DNA of 64,000 nucleotides from an uncultured Clostridia bacterium. GTDB lineage: Bacteria; Bacillota; Clostridia; Peptostreptococcales; Anaerovoracaceae. Shown here piece after piece: positions 16,607-25,378 of this stretch. Position 1 is the stretch's first letter; every line of letters starts with the position of its first letter. Where the stretch lies: assembly GCA_938045615.1 (NCBI GenBank), contig CALIBC010000180.1, positions 124,001 to 188,000 on the forward strand, given 5' to 3'. The translations under genes and the position numbers were made by a program. Below the pieces are notes generated by a model. The model had not been told where the DNA came from. It worked only from the letters and a program-made list of their open reading frames with translations, and ran no database searches.

Positions 16607-17965
16607 ATGCTAAGAAATTCATTACCTAAAATTGTAACAGGAACATTGCCGGGACCTAAAGCTTCCGAGATCATCAAAACGAGGGACAAGGTTATGCCGA
16701 AAGCGATCAAATGCATATATCCTTGCGTGATCAAACGCGGCGAAGGAGCCATGTTTGAGGACGTGGACGGAAACGTATTCCTTGATTGGGTCGGAGGCGT
16801 TGGAGTGCTGAATATCGGTTATACGCACCCTGAACTTGTGGAAGCGGTCAAAGAACAGGCGGACAAGTATTTTCACGCGATGATGAATATAACGACTCAT
16901 GAAAACTATATCAAACTCGCTGAAAAGATGAATGAGATCGTTCCGATAAGAGGGGATGAAAAACAGACGATGTTTGCGAACTCTGGAGCCGAAGCCAATG
17001 AGAATGCGGTCAAGATCGCCAAAGGATATACGAAGCGTCACAACATAATCGTGTTCAACGGCGCCTTCCACGGAAGAACCCAGATGACGATGGCTATGAC
17101 GGGCAACAAAGCATATTCGGTCGGCATGGGGCCTTTCCCGGCAGGCATACACAGAGTGGAGTTCCCGGATATGTACAGAGCCCCGAAAGGCTTTACGGAA
17201 GAAGAGGCAATAGCGTTCTACCTTGAGAAACTTGAACATGCTTTTGTTGAGGCCTGCCCGGCTGAGAATGTGGCGGCAATAATATTTGAGCCTGTACAAG
17301 GTGAGGGCGGATTTATTCCGGCTCCTATCTCATGGGTCAAGGCTCTCAGACAGATTTGCGACAAGTACGGCATCCTGATGGTTACGGATGAAGTTCAGAG
17401 CGGTTGGGGACGAAGCGGAAAAATGTTTGTTTCCCAATACTTCAAGGATGCAGGATGTGCTCCGGACATCATGACCACGGCAAAGTCCATCGCAGGTGGA
17501 CTCCCTCTGTCTGCGGTTACGGCAAGCAAAAAGATCATGGACGGTGTTCCGGGAGGAACCATCGGAGGTACGTACTGCGGAAATCCGGTTGCCTGCGCAT
17601 CGGCGCTTAAGGTGGTTGAGGTTATGCAGAAAGAAAACTATCCGCAGAAAGCTTTGAATATAGGCAAAAAGGTTACAGAAAGATTCAAGGCGATGGCTGA
17701 AAAGTACGATGCGATAGGTGATGTGAGAGGTGTCGGCGCAATGCTCGGAGTTGAGTTTGTAAAAGACAAGAAGAGCAAAGAGCCTTATCCGGAAATAGTA
17801 GGGAAGATGGTTGCAAAGACTGTTCAAAAGGGTCTGCTCATCGAAGGCGCAGGAACGTACGGAAACGTTATCAGATTCCTTTGTCCGCTTTGCGTAACCG
17901 ATGAGCAGCTTGAAAAAGGCTTGGACATCTTTGAGGAAAGCCTTAAGGAGTGTCTGGCCGAGTAA
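16607..17965 (+). CDS. gabT: 4-aminobutyrate aminotransferase (class III)
   Basis: PLP-dependent aminotransferase converting GABA and 2-oxoglutarate to succinate semialdehyde and glutamate, the entry step of GABA fermentation. The 452-residue protein shows the class III features: GGVGVLNIGYTHPELVEAV, FANSGAEANENAVKIAKGYT (PLP phosphate binding), VTDEVQSGWGRSG (ring-binding Asp) and ITTAKSIAGGLPLSAV with the Schiff-base lysine at residue 293. The ATG at 16595 sits inside the ribosome site; GGAGGG at 16597-16602 places the true start at 16607. Assignment to GABA rather than another omega-amino acid rests mainly on the neighbouring abfD, abfT and 4-hydroxybutyrate dehydrogenase genes. Confidence 0.9.
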   Translation: MLRNSLPKIVTGTLPGPKASEIIKTRDKVMPKAIKCIYPCVIKRGEGAMFEDVDGNVFLDWVGGVGVLNIGYTHPELVEAVKEQADKYFHAMMNITTHENYIKLAEKMNEIVPIRGDEKQTMFANSGAEANENAVKIAKGYTKRHNIIVFNGAFHGRTQMTMAMTGNKAYSVGMGPFPAGIHRVEFPDMYRAPKGFTEEEAIAFYLEKLEHAFVEACPAENVAAIIFEPVQGEGGFIPAPISWVKALRQICDKYGILMVTDEVQSGWGRSGKMFVSQYFKDAGCAPDIMTTAKSIAGGLPLSAVTASKKIMDGVPGGTIGGTYCGNPVACASALKVVEVMQKENYPQKALNIGKKVTERFKAMAEKYDAIGDVRGVGAMLGVEFVKDKKSKEPYPEIVGKMVAKTVQKGLLIEGAGTYGNVIRFLCPLCVTDEQLEKGLDIFEESLKECLAE

Positions 17966-18329
17966 AGATGTTTGACGCGTGCTCAGCGAGCATGCAGATC
18001 CGGCCATACAAGAAAATGAGATCGTGCATGCTCGCCCGGGCGCCCCGCTCGGTGGGTGAATCCAAACCCTTTATATTCAAGAGCGATCGAGGCGCCCGCA
18101 AAGCCGACCGCAAACAGATTCGCACAAAAGCAGAAATCGAACAATCAGTGCTACACGCCATTGAACTGCGAAGTATGTTGCGGCGCGCTTTGTGAGCGCG
18201 CGGCATAAACAGTGGAAAATGCAGTAGGGACAGACCGCAAGGAAAACTTTCCAAATATGCGGCATGGGGAGCATATCAGGCAAGGATTCATATTTTACGA
18301 TTAAGATTCGTTTTGGAAAGGAGTTTATT
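17966..18329 (+). other. 364-bp GC-rich intergenic segment with nested inverted repeats
   Basis: No convincing gene is present. Inverted repeats: GCGAGCATGCAGATC at 17986-18000 pairs with GATCGTGCATGCTCGC at 18020-18035 (one bulge); CGGGCGCC near 18037 pairs with GGCGCCCG near 18090; and a perfect GCGCGCT-TTGTG-AGCGCGC hairpin lies at 18183-18201. There is no T run after the hairpins, so a terminator is unlikely. The segment could be a structured RNA, an mRNA-processing or stability element, or a repeat insertion. The abfD ribosome site GGAAAGGAG lies at its end. Confidence 0.5.
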
Positions 18330-19808
18330 ATGTTGATGACCGGCGAACAATACATCGAAAGCTTAAGAAAACTGAAGACAAGAGTATACATGTTTGGTGA
18401 GAAGATAGACAACTGGGTGGATCATCCTATCATTCGTCCATCCATCAATTCTGTCGCAATGACATATGATCTTGCTCACGAGGAAGAATACAAGGATTTG
18501 ATGACAGCCACCTCAAATTTGACAGGAGAAGTGGTAAACAGATTCGCACATCTTCACCAGAGCACGGAAGATCTGAAAAAAAAGGTCAAGATGCAGAGAC
18601 TTTGCGGGCAGAAGACCGCATCATGCTTCCAAAGATGTGTGGGAATGGATGCATTCAATGCAGTTTATTCAACGACGTTTGAAATAGATGAAAAATATGG
18701 CACAAACTATCATGAAAACTTTGTCAAGTATCTGAAATACGTTCAGGAAAAAGATCTGACTGTAGACGGCGCCATGACTGATCCAAAGGGGGACAGAGGT
18801 CTTGCGCCGCATGCGCAGAAGGATCCGGATCTGTATTTGAGAATAGTTGAGAGAAGAGATGACGGAATCATTGTCAGGGGTGCGAAAGCGCACCAGACAG
18901 GTTCGATAAACTCGCACGAGCACATCATCATGCCGACGGTTGCAATGGGAGAGGCCGACAAGGATTATGCGGTTTCGTTCGCCTGTCCGTCCGATGTGGA
19001 AGGTCTCTACATGATCTACGGCCGTCAGTCCTGCGACACGAGAAAACTGGAAAAGGACAATGACATTGACGTGGGCAACAAGAATTTCGGAGGTCAGGAA
19101 GCATTGGTCGTGTTCGACAATGTATTTATTCCTAACGATAGAATATTCATGTGTGGGGAGTATGATTTTGCCGGAATGATGGTGGAGAGATTTGCGGGAT
19201 ATCACAGACAGTCCTACGGCGGATGCAAAGTAGGCGTGGGTGATGTGATAATCGGAGCCGCCGCAGTTGCCGCCGAATACAACGGTGCGGCAAAGGCATC
19301 ACACATCAAGGATAAGATCATAGAGATGACCCATCTCAACGAAACGCTTTTCAGTTGTGGGATCGCATGTTCCACAGAAGGTTGTCCGACCAAGGCGGGC
19401 AATTATGAGATAGACCTGTTGCTTGCAAACGTTTGTAAACAGAACGTGACGAGATACCCTTACGAGATAGGCAGGCTTGCGGAAGATATTGCGGGTGGGT
19501 TGATGGTCACCATGCCTTCGGAAGCGGATTTCAAGTCTGATACGGTGGTGGGCGCAAACGGCGAAACGCTTGGCGATATCTGCAATAAATATTTTGTGGG
19601 AAGCGATGTGGCAACCACTGAAGAACGCCAGAGAATACTGCGTTTTCTGGAGAATGCATGTCTGGGTACGGCAGCTGTGGGTTATAGGACAGAGTCGCTT
19701 CACGGCGCAGGTTCACCGCAGGCTCAAAGAATCATGATAGCAAGGCAGAGCAACCTTGGGCACAAGAAAGAACTGGCTAAAGATATTGCCGGAATCAATA
19801 AAAAATAG
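18330..19808 (+). CDS. abfD: 4-hydroxybutyryl-CoA dehydratase / vinylacetyl-CoA isomerase
   Basis: FAD and [4Fe-4S] enzyme dehydrating 4-hydroxybutyryl-CoA to crotonyl-CoA by a radical mechanism. Length is 492 residues. With the start at 18330 (after GGAAAGGAG) the cluster ligands known from Clostridium aminobutyricum fall at identical positions: Cys99 and Cys103 in SCFQRC, His292 and Cys299 in YHRQSYGGCK. This confirms both the function and the start; a longer in-frame start at 18264 would shift them. It is the second enzyme gene of the GABA operon and its product feeds butyrate synthesis. Oxygen-sensitive enzyme, so an anaerobic lifestyle is implied. Confidence 0.97.
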   Translation: MLMTGEQYIESLRKLKTRVYMFGEKIDNWVDHPIIRPSINSVAMTYDLAHEEEYKDLMTATSNLTGEVVNRFAHLHQSTEDLKKKVKMQRLCGQKTASCFQRCVGMDAFNAVYSTTFEIDEKYGTNYHENFVKYLKYVQEKDLTVDGAMTDPKGDRGLAPHAQKDPDLYLRIVERRDDGIIVRGAKAHQTGSINSHEHIIMPTVAMGEADKDYAVSFACPSDVEGLYMIYGRQSCDTRKLEKDNDIDVGNKNFGGQEALVVFDNVFIPNDRIFMCGEYDFAGMMVERFAGYHRQSYGGCKVGVGDVIIGAAAVAAEYNGAAKASHIKDKIIEMTHLNETLFSCGIACSTEGCPTKAGNYEIDLLLANVCKQNVTRYPYEIGRLAEDIAGGLMVTMPSEADFKSDTVVGANGETLGDICNKYFVGSDVATTEERQRILRFLENACLGTAAVGYRTESLHGAGSPQAQRIMIARQSNLGHKKELAKDIAGINKK

Positions 19809-19823
19809 GATCGAGGATACATT

Positions 19824-21140
19824 ATGGGTTGGCAGGAAACTTATCAAGCAAAATTAATGACCGCCGGCGAGGCCGTAAAGCGCATAAAATCAAATGATCA
19901 TGTGGTTTTGAGCCATTGCGTTTCGGAACCTGTGGCACTTGCGGATGCCATGGTGGCTAATGCGAAAAATTACAGAAATGTAGAGATATCACATATGTTT
20001 TCTCTGGCTGAGGACAAGTATTGTCTTGAGGAATACAAGGAGAATTTTCATCCCAATCTCTGGTTTTTAAGCGGAAAAACCAGAGAGTGCGTCGAAAAGG
20101 GCTGGGGGGATTTCACTCCACTTTTCTTCCATGAGATCCCAAAGCTCATGAGGGATGGAACTATAAGAGTGGATGTGGCAATGATAATGGTGACTCCGCC
20201 TGATGAAAACGGTAAAGTTTCCACCGGTGTTGCGGGGGATTACACCGTACAAGCAGTAAGATCGGCAAAGACTGTCATCGCACAGGTCAATAAAAATGTT
20301 CCGTTTACATACGGGGATGCGGTGTTTGATGTAGAAGAGATAGATGTTTTCGTCGAAGTCGATACTCTGCTCCCGACCTTGCCTGAGGCTCGGATAGGTG
20401 AAATCGAAGAGATGATAGGCAGAAACTGCGCCGAACTGATAGAAGATGGCGACACGCTGCAACTGGGTATAGGAGCGATCCCCGATGCCGTTTGTCACCA
20501 GCTTAAGCATAAGAAACACCTCGGAATTCACTCTGAAATGCTGGGTGACGGTGTCGTAGAGCTATATGAGGCGGGTGCGGTGGATAACTCACGCAAGGGT
20601 ATAGACAAGGGTAAATTCGTATTCAACTTCGTCATGGGAAGTAAGCGATTGTACGACTCGTGTCACAAAAACGAGGACTATCTGTTAAAAAGTGTGGATT
20701 ACGTCAACGACCCTGCGATAATCGCCCAAAATCCGAGCGTGGTGAGCATAAATGCCGCTCTTGCGGTCGACTTCTACGGTCAGGTTGCGGCAGATACCAT
20801 CGGTTACAAACAATTTTCCGCTGTCGGTGGTCAGGTGGATTTCATCAGAGGCGCCGCAATGTGTCACAACGGCAAAGGAAAGGCCATCATCGCCATGCCT
20901 TCCGCCGCAAAGAAGAAAGATGGAACACTGATATCCAAGATTTCACCTATCCTTGCCGAAGGTCAAGCGGTAACCACATCAAGATACGATGCGGATTACA
21001 TAGTGACAGAGCAGGGGATCGCCAAGCTGAAGGGAAAAACCACAAGAGACAGAGCAAGAGCTTTGATCGACATAGCTCATCCCGATTTCAGAGATGAACT
21101 CAAGAAATCATTCAGGAAGATGTTCAATGTTGAGTATTAG
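19824..21140 (+). CDS. abfT: 4-hydroxybutyrate CoA-transferase
   Basis: Class I CoA-transferase of the acetyl-CoA hydrolase/transferase family, 438 residues, expected to activate 4-hydroxybutyrate with acetyl-CoA. Motifs include LQLGIGAIPDAV, the HSEM segment bearing the probable catalytic glutamate region, FNFVMGSKRLYD, and SAVGGQVDFIRGA near the C-terminus. It begins 15 bases after abfD, with a GAGGA-like ribosome site, so it is co-transcribed. Context (abfD before, 4-hydroxybutyrate dehydrogenase after) favours this substrate over other short-chain acids. Confidence 0.92.
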   Translation: MGWQETYQAKLMTAGEAVKRIKSNDHVVLSHCVSEPVALADAMVANAKNYRNVEISHMFSLAEDKYCLEEYKENFHPNLWFLSGKTRECVEKGWGDFTPLFFHEIPKLMRDGTIRVDVAMIMVTPPDENGKVSTGVAGDYTVQAVRSAKTVIAQVNKNVPFTYGDAVFDVEEIDVFVEVDTLLPTLPEARIGEIEEMIGRNCAELIEDGDTLQLGIGAIPDAVCHQLKHKKHLGIHSEMLGDGVVELYEAGAVDNSRKGIDKGKFVFNFVMGSKRLYDSCHKNEDYLLKSVDYVNDPAIIAQNPSVVSINAALAVDFYGQVAADTIGYKQFSAVGGQVDFIRGAAMCHNGKGKAIIAMPSAAKKKDGTLISKISPILAEGQAVTTSRYDADYIVTEQGIAKLKGKTTRDRARALIDIAHPDFRDELKKSFRKMFNVEY

Positions 21141-21247
21141 TGATAACAAGACCGGGGGCAAAGTCGCCAAGCCCGATGCACCGTTTGAGGATCGTTTCGT
21201 TTGTGACTTTTTGTGACTTGAAGAAGACGCAAAGCCGGGGAGTATAT

Positions 21248-21541
21248 ATGAAATATAGTATCGGTATCAAGTACTGTGGCGGATGCAATCCACAATACGA
21301 CAGAGTCAAAACGAAGAAAAGCATAGAGAAGAAAATAATGAAACTTTTTAAAGAAAATAATCACAGCCTGGATTTGGGGTATGCAAGAGAAAAAGTATTC
21401 TATCATTGTTTGATTCTCATAGGCGGTTGTGGGAGCTGTTGCGCTTCGTTTGAACAGTACGATGCGGCATGCGTGCTTAAGATAAAGAGCGAAGATGACG
21501 AAAACAAGATCCTCAAACAGCTACGGGAAATACTGTATTGA
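21248..21541 (+). CDS. Small cysteine-rich CGGCNP protein, unknown function
   Basis: 97-residue cytoplasmic protein starting MKYSIGIKYCGGCNPQYDR, a signature I recall from uncharacterised small proteins near anaerobic CoA-acid pathways. It carries CGGC at residues 10-13 and a second cluster GGCGSCC in the middle, six cysteines in all, suggesting a metal or iron-sulfur site (inference). The ATG at 21248 follows GCCGGGGAG; a longer in-frame opening at 21140 overlaps the abfT stop but lacks a ribosome site and encodes atypical sequence. Its position inside the GABA operon suggests a role with the oxygen-sensitive dehydratase or with CoA-ester handling, but nothing is proven. Confidence 0.65.
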   Translation: MKYSIGIKYCGGCNPQYDRVKTKKSIEKKIMKLFKENNHSLDLGYAREKVFYHCLILIGGCGSCCASFEQYDAACVLKIKSEDDENKILKQLREILY

Positions 21542-21592
21542 CATTGCGGGCGGCTCTGCTTGTTTTTCAAAGATATTTATGAGGAGAAAACG

Positions 21593-22987
21593 ATGAGTGC
21601 GGAAAAATTAAAAAGATCCTTCGGGACTAAAGACGTATTTACTTTAGCCTTCGGCACGATGATAGGCTGGGGGTGGATCATGTTGTCGGGGCAATGGGCT
21701 GCTTCGGCGGGGATGCTCGGAGCCATAGTGGCTTACGTGGTTGGAGCCATTTTATGCATATTTGTGGGGTTGGTATATTCGGAGCTGACACCCGCTATCC
21801 CTTATACGGGAGGAAGCGTGGTATTCTCATATAAAGCAATGGGATATTGGCCATCCGTGCTTGCGGGGCTTGCGACTGCGTTTGCATACCTTGGTGTTGC
21901 GGCTTGGGAAGGTCCGGCTTTTTCGACAGCCATAAACTATGTTGTGGAAATTCCTAAAGCCGGAAAGCTTTGGACAATAAAGGGTGACGATGTATATGCA
22001 ACGGTTGCACTTGTTTCCATAATAGCCTCGATAATAATAACATATTTGAATTACAGAGGAGCCAAGCAGGCAGCTGTCTTCCAAACGATCGCAACCGGAG
22101 GCTTGATCGCGGTCGGACTGGTATTTTTGACAGGCGGAGCGATAATGGGCAATGCGGAGTACACGAAACCGCTGTTTACGGATTTCAAAGGATTTTCGGC
22201 GGTGTTGCTGATGGTGCCGGCTATGTTTGTGGGCTTTGACGTGATACCGCAATCGGCCAGTGAAATGGATGTACCTCTCAAGAAGATACCTAAAATATTG
22301 ATTTTGTCTATATGTGCCGCCGCGTTGTGGTATATGGCAATGATATTTGCAACGAGCATATCGGCACCGGCTACCGTAAGGCTAAACGGTGTGATACCGG
22401 TTGCGGATGCGATGGCATTCAATTTCGGATCTCCTATATGGGGAAAAATCTGCATAATAGGAGCCATCTGCGGAATACTGACCAGTTGGAACGGCTTTCT
22501 TTACGGAGGTGCCAGAGTGTTATATGCCTTGGCAAACGCAAAGATGCTGCCGGGGGTTCTAGCAAAAATTCACCCGACACACAATACCCCGTCCAACGCT
22601 GTACTGCTTTGCGGCGCACTTTCAACCTTCTCTTGTCTTTTGGGAAAAGGCGCACTCGTTTGGTTTGTAAATGCCAGCTCTTTCGGGGTGGTTCTTGTAT
22701 ACTTCATGGCAACTCTGTCCTTTGTGGTTTTGAGACGCAAGCAACCTGAACTTGAAAGACCTTATAAAGTCGGAAATGCCAAAGTGGTCGGATTCATGGC
22801 GATACTGGTGTCCCTGTTCTTTGGATATTTGTACCTGCCGATGGGTCCAAGCCCGCTTGCACCGATAGAATGGATGTTCGTTATAGGATGGTTTATATTC
22901 GGAGGAATACTGGCGATCTATGCGAAAGGTAAATACAAGGATGTCAGTGAGCAGGAACGTGAAGCGCTTCTCTTCAGAGAGGACTGA
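21593..22987 (+). CDS. APC-family amino acid permease, probable GABA transporter
   Basis: Membrane protein of 464 residues with about twelve hydrophobic helices. The first helix contains the APC signature FTLAFGTMIGWGW (unwound substrate-binding segment), and later segments such as FVGFDVIPQSASEMDVPLKK are typical of the family. The start at 21593 follows GAGGAGA; an earlier in-frame ATG at 21560 lacks a site. As the only transporter in the operon it most likely imports GABA, though another amino acid or an exchange reaction is possible. Confidence 0.8.
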   Translation: MSAEKLKRSFGTKDVFTLAFGTMIGWGWIMLSGQWAASAGMLGAIVAYVVGAILCIFVGLVYSELTPAIPYTGGSVVFSYKAMGYWPSVLAGLATAFAYLGVAAWEGPAFSTAINYVVEIPKAGKLWTIKGDDVYATVALVSIIASIIITYLNYRGAKQAAVFQTIATGGLIAVGLVFLTGGAIMGNAEYTKPLFTDFKGFSAVLLMVPAMFVGFDVIPQSASEMDVPLKKIPKILILSICAAALWYMAMIFATSISAPATVRLNGVIPVADAMAFNFGSPIWGKICIIGAICGILTSWNGFLYGGARVLYALANAKMLPGVLAKIHPTHNTPSNAVLLCGALSTFSCLLGKGALVWFVNASSFGVVLVYFMATLSFVVLRRKQPELERPYKVGNAKVVGFMAILVSLFFGYLYLPMGPSPLAPIEWMFVIGWFIFGGILAIYAKGKYKDVSEQEREALLFRED

Positions 22988-23019
22988 ATCACATATCGGG
23001 TCATATATAATTTTTTAAG

Positions 23020-23047
23020 AGGCGAAAAGTTTCAAATGCCTTCGCCT
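23020..23047 (+). other. Stem-loop between permease and 4-hydroxybutyrate dehydrogenase genes
   Basis: AGGCGAA (23020-23026) pairs with TTCGCCT (23041-23047) around a 14-base loop. It follows rather than precedes a T run (23011-23016), so it is not a classic terminator. It may stabilise or process the operon mRNA. Confidence 0.4.
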
Positions 23048-23065
23048 GATTGAAAGGAGCAGAAC

Positions 23066-24187
23066 ATGCAAGCACTTAGAGTGGTACCTAAGGTATTTTA
23101 CTTTGATACCTTCAAGGAATTCAACGAGGATTTCAAGATCACGGAAAAAGATATTATCGTCACGAATGAATGGATCTACAAACCTTATATTGAACCGCTG
23201 GGCGTGAAAGCCGGCGTGATATATCAGGAAAAGTTCGGCAGCGGCGAGCCGTCGGATGAAATGATAGACGCCATGAAAAAGGAAATGGACAAATTCACTT
23301 TTGACAGGATCATCGCTGTGGGCGGCGGAACCATAGTCGATATATGTAAGATCCTGGCGTTGGAAGTTCCGGAAAAGTCTGTAGACCTTTTCACAGGAAA
23401 GGTGCCGCCAAAGAAAATCAAAGAGCTACTCGTGATTCCGACAACTTGCGGAACCGGATCCGAAGTTACCAATGTCGCGATTGCGGAGCTCAAGTCTCTT
23501 AAAACCAAGAAAGGTCTTGCGGTTGAGGAAACTTACGCAGACTATGCCATATTGCTTCCGGAATCGCTTCAGGGACTGCCGGATTATGTGTTTTCGACAA
23601 GCTCGATAGACGCCCTTGTTCATGCGACAGAGTCCTACTTATCGCCGAAAGCCTCGCCTTTTACGGAGATGTATTCCTTGAAGGCGATAGAGATGATCAT
23701 GAAAGGCTTCAAGGAAATCACAGAGAAAGGCAACAGCGCAGAAGTTCGCAAACCTTATTTGAAAGACTTTGCGCTTGCTTCAAATTACGCAGGTATCGCT
23801 TTCGGAAATGCGGGGTGTGGTGCGGTACACGCTTTGTCGTATTCGATCGGCGGCGCATTCCACGTTCCGCATGGTGAAGCGAATTATCAATTCTTCACAG
23901 AAGTGTTCAAGATGTACATGAGAAAAGAACCAGGCGGCAAGATAGCCAAAGCAAATGCCATTTTGGCGAAAGCTTTGGGCTGCGATGTCGATGTGTGCTA
24001 CGACAAGCTTGAGGAGATGCTGAATCATCTGATCCAGAAGAAGGCTTTGAGAGAATACGGAATGGTGGAAGCACAAATCGATGAGTTCACCGAGATGACG
24101 GTTGCCAATCAGCAGCGACTGCTCGCGAACAATTATGTCTTCTTGTCAAATGACGAAATAAGAGAGATATTCGCCAACCTTTATTGA
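23066..24187 (+). CDS. 4hbD: 4-hydroxybutyrate dehydrogenase (iron-containing alcohol dehydrogenase family)
   Basis: Group III metal-dependent alcohol dehydrogenase of 373 residues, expected to reduce succinate semialdehyde to 4-hydroxybutyrate with NADH. Seen are the nucleotide-binding AVGGGTIVDICKI, IPTTCGTGSEVTNVA, and the metal ligands in SSIDALVHATES and later HALSYSIGGAFHVPHGEAN. An AAGGAG ribosome site precedes the ATG. As the last gene of the GABA operon it links transamination (gabT) to CoA activation (abfT). The assignment over other Fe-ADH activities rests on similarity to the C. kluyveri/C. aminobutyricum enzymes as I recall them and on context. Confidence 0.9.
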   Translation: MQALRVVPKVFYFDTFKEFNEDFKITEKDIIVTNEWIYKPYIEPLGVKAGVIYQEKFGSGEPSDEMIDAMKKEMDKFTFDRIIAVGGGTIVDICKILALEVPEKSVDLFTGKVPPKKIKELLVIPTTCGTGSEVTNVAIAELKSLKTKKGLAVEETYADYAILLPESLQGLPDYVFSTSSIDALVHATESYLSPKASPFTEMYSLKAIEMIMKGFKEITEKGNSAEVRKPYLKDFALASNYAGIAFGNAGCGAVHALSYSIGGAFHVPHGEANYQFFTEVFKMYMRKEPGGKIAKANAILAKALGCDVDVCYDKLEEMLNHLIQKKALREYGMVEAQIDEFTEMTVANQQRLLANNYVFLSNDEIREIFANLY

Positions 24188-24316
24188 TGGGAAGACACGG
24201 TAGAAACACGTTACAGTAAAAATTTCATAAAAACTCCTATTTAAATGTGTACGGCAAGTCACTCAAGGTCGTGTTTCAGGCGATCGAAACTTTCGTGGCT
24301 TACCGGTATCAACTTT

Positions 24317-24355
24317 CCAAAACCGCTGCCGGCCGAGGTCGAGTGGCGGTTTTGG
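24317..24355. terminator. Hairpin in the convergent intergenic region, possible bidirectional terminator
   Basis: CCAAAACCGC (24317-24326) and GCGGTTTTGG (24346-24355) form a perfect 10-bp stem. The A-rich and T-rich parts lie within the stem rather than after it, so efficiency is uncertain. It lies between the end of the GABA operon and the convergent minus-strand genes. Confidence 0.5.
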
Positions 24356-24365
24356 CGCATCCACG

Positions 24366-24431
24366 GATCGTTTGTAAAAATCGAACTGATTGTTTGTAAA
24401 AATCAAACGGATTGCTTATGAAAATCAAAAG
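24366..24431 (+). repeat. Three tandem degenerate 22-bp repeats
   Basis: Units at 24366-24387, 24388-24409 and 24410-24431 share GATTGTTTGTAAAAATCAAA with progressive divergence. The middle unit contains the inverted repeat GTTTG-TAAAAAT-CAAAC. The 22-base period equals about two helical turns, as in arrays of protein-binding sites, but the array sits between convergent genes, so its role is unclear. Confidence 0.6.
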
Positions 24432-24442
24432 GCGCGGCAGAT

Positions 24443-25363
24443 TCAAACGACGAAGTAATTCTCATGGGGTTTAGTATAATTTTTCTCAAGCATTTCGACA
24501 TGCGAAAGGAAGTCGGGGTCATCAAAGTATTTGGCTCCGTGCGGGCATGCTTTGACGCATGCCTGACATTTGATGCATATACCGTTCACTTTGGCACAAT
24601 CCGTAGAATCGATGCTGACGACCGGACAGACCGCCGCACAGCGCCCGCAATTGTCACATTTGTCAATGCGGGTTACAGGTTTTGCTTTTAAAAATTTTGC
24701 GGGCGTTCCGTCGAGTTTAAGGGGAGTGTAGTACGGCGGTATCCGTGTATCTTCCGGAAGATTCACGAATATGCCGGCATCTATATTTCCAAGAACCTTT
24801 CCCGCAAAGGCTGAAAGGCTTTGGAAATCATCAGCATCCGGCCTGCCCGCCCCGATAAGCTCGGAAAACGGGTGAGGGGAAACCACTGCCGCAGCGCCTG
24901 CCACATCAAACCCGTTGTTTTGCATCATGAGACGAAGTTCTGTCAACGCACCCCCGTAACTTCTGTTGCCAAAAGAGCAGATCGCAATCGCTTTTGCGCC
25001 ATGCCCGACAAAACACTTGCGGAAATCGGGTTCTATTTTATTTGGGATTCTGCCGGCATATACGGGCGAGGCTATGATAAGCAAATCGTTTTGGCTTAAG
25101 CGGTATATTTTTTCGCGATTTTTACGTGACGTGAAATCTATGTACTCCCGGCTGATTCCGGTAGCGCCGCCGAGAGAAATCCCTTTTCCTCCAAGATTAT
25201 TCGATACGTCCTCCGAGTTCACAGAATGATCCCCACCATTTTTACTGAAAACCGGATAATATTTTGCTTCTGCCGCCTGCCCGATTTTCGATGAAAAAAA
25301 CTTCGCGATCCTTTTGGTTCCGCCTGTGGGGCTGAAATAGCAGGTTACAATTCTCTTGATCAT
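24443..25363 (-). CDS. Flavodoxin/ferredoxin fusion (EFR1-type ferrodoxin)
   Basis: Electron-transfer protein of about 306 residues. The N-terminal flavodoxin-like domain begins IKRIVTCYFSPTGGTKRIA (FMN phosphate loop) and continues through LLIASPVYAGRIP. The C-terminus holds two [4Fe-4S] motifs, CDNCGRCAAVCP and CIKCQACVKACP. Redox partner unknown. A GTG at 25372 gives a slightly longer reading, but the ATG at 25363 begins the conserved strand and is preferred. It follows the S4-domain gene on the same strand by only a few bases, so the two are co-transcribed. Confidence 0.85.
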   Translation of the reverse strand: MIKRIVTCYFSPTGGTKRIAKFFSSKIGQAAEAKYYPVFSKNGGDHSVNSEDVSNNLGGKGISLGGATGISREYIDFTSRKNREKIYRLSQNDLLIIASPVYAGRIPNKIEPDFRKCFVGHGAKAIAICSFGNRSYGGALTELRLMMQNNGFDVAGAAAVVSPHPFSELIGAGRPDADDFQSLSAFAGKVLGNIDAGIFVNLPEDTRIPPYYTPLKLDGTPAKFLKAKPVTRIDKCDNCGRCAAVCPVVSIDSTDCAKVNGICIKCQACVKACPHGAKYFDDPDFLSHVEMLEKNYTKPHENYFVV

Positions 25364-25378
25364 GATTATCACCGTCCA

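Noticed and set aside
18077..18412. Minus-strand frame in the gabT-abfD gap (111 codons) and an 81-codon plus-strand frame at 17950-18195
   Set aside because: Arginine/alanine-rich translations typical of GC-rich palindromic DNA; neither has a ribosome site.
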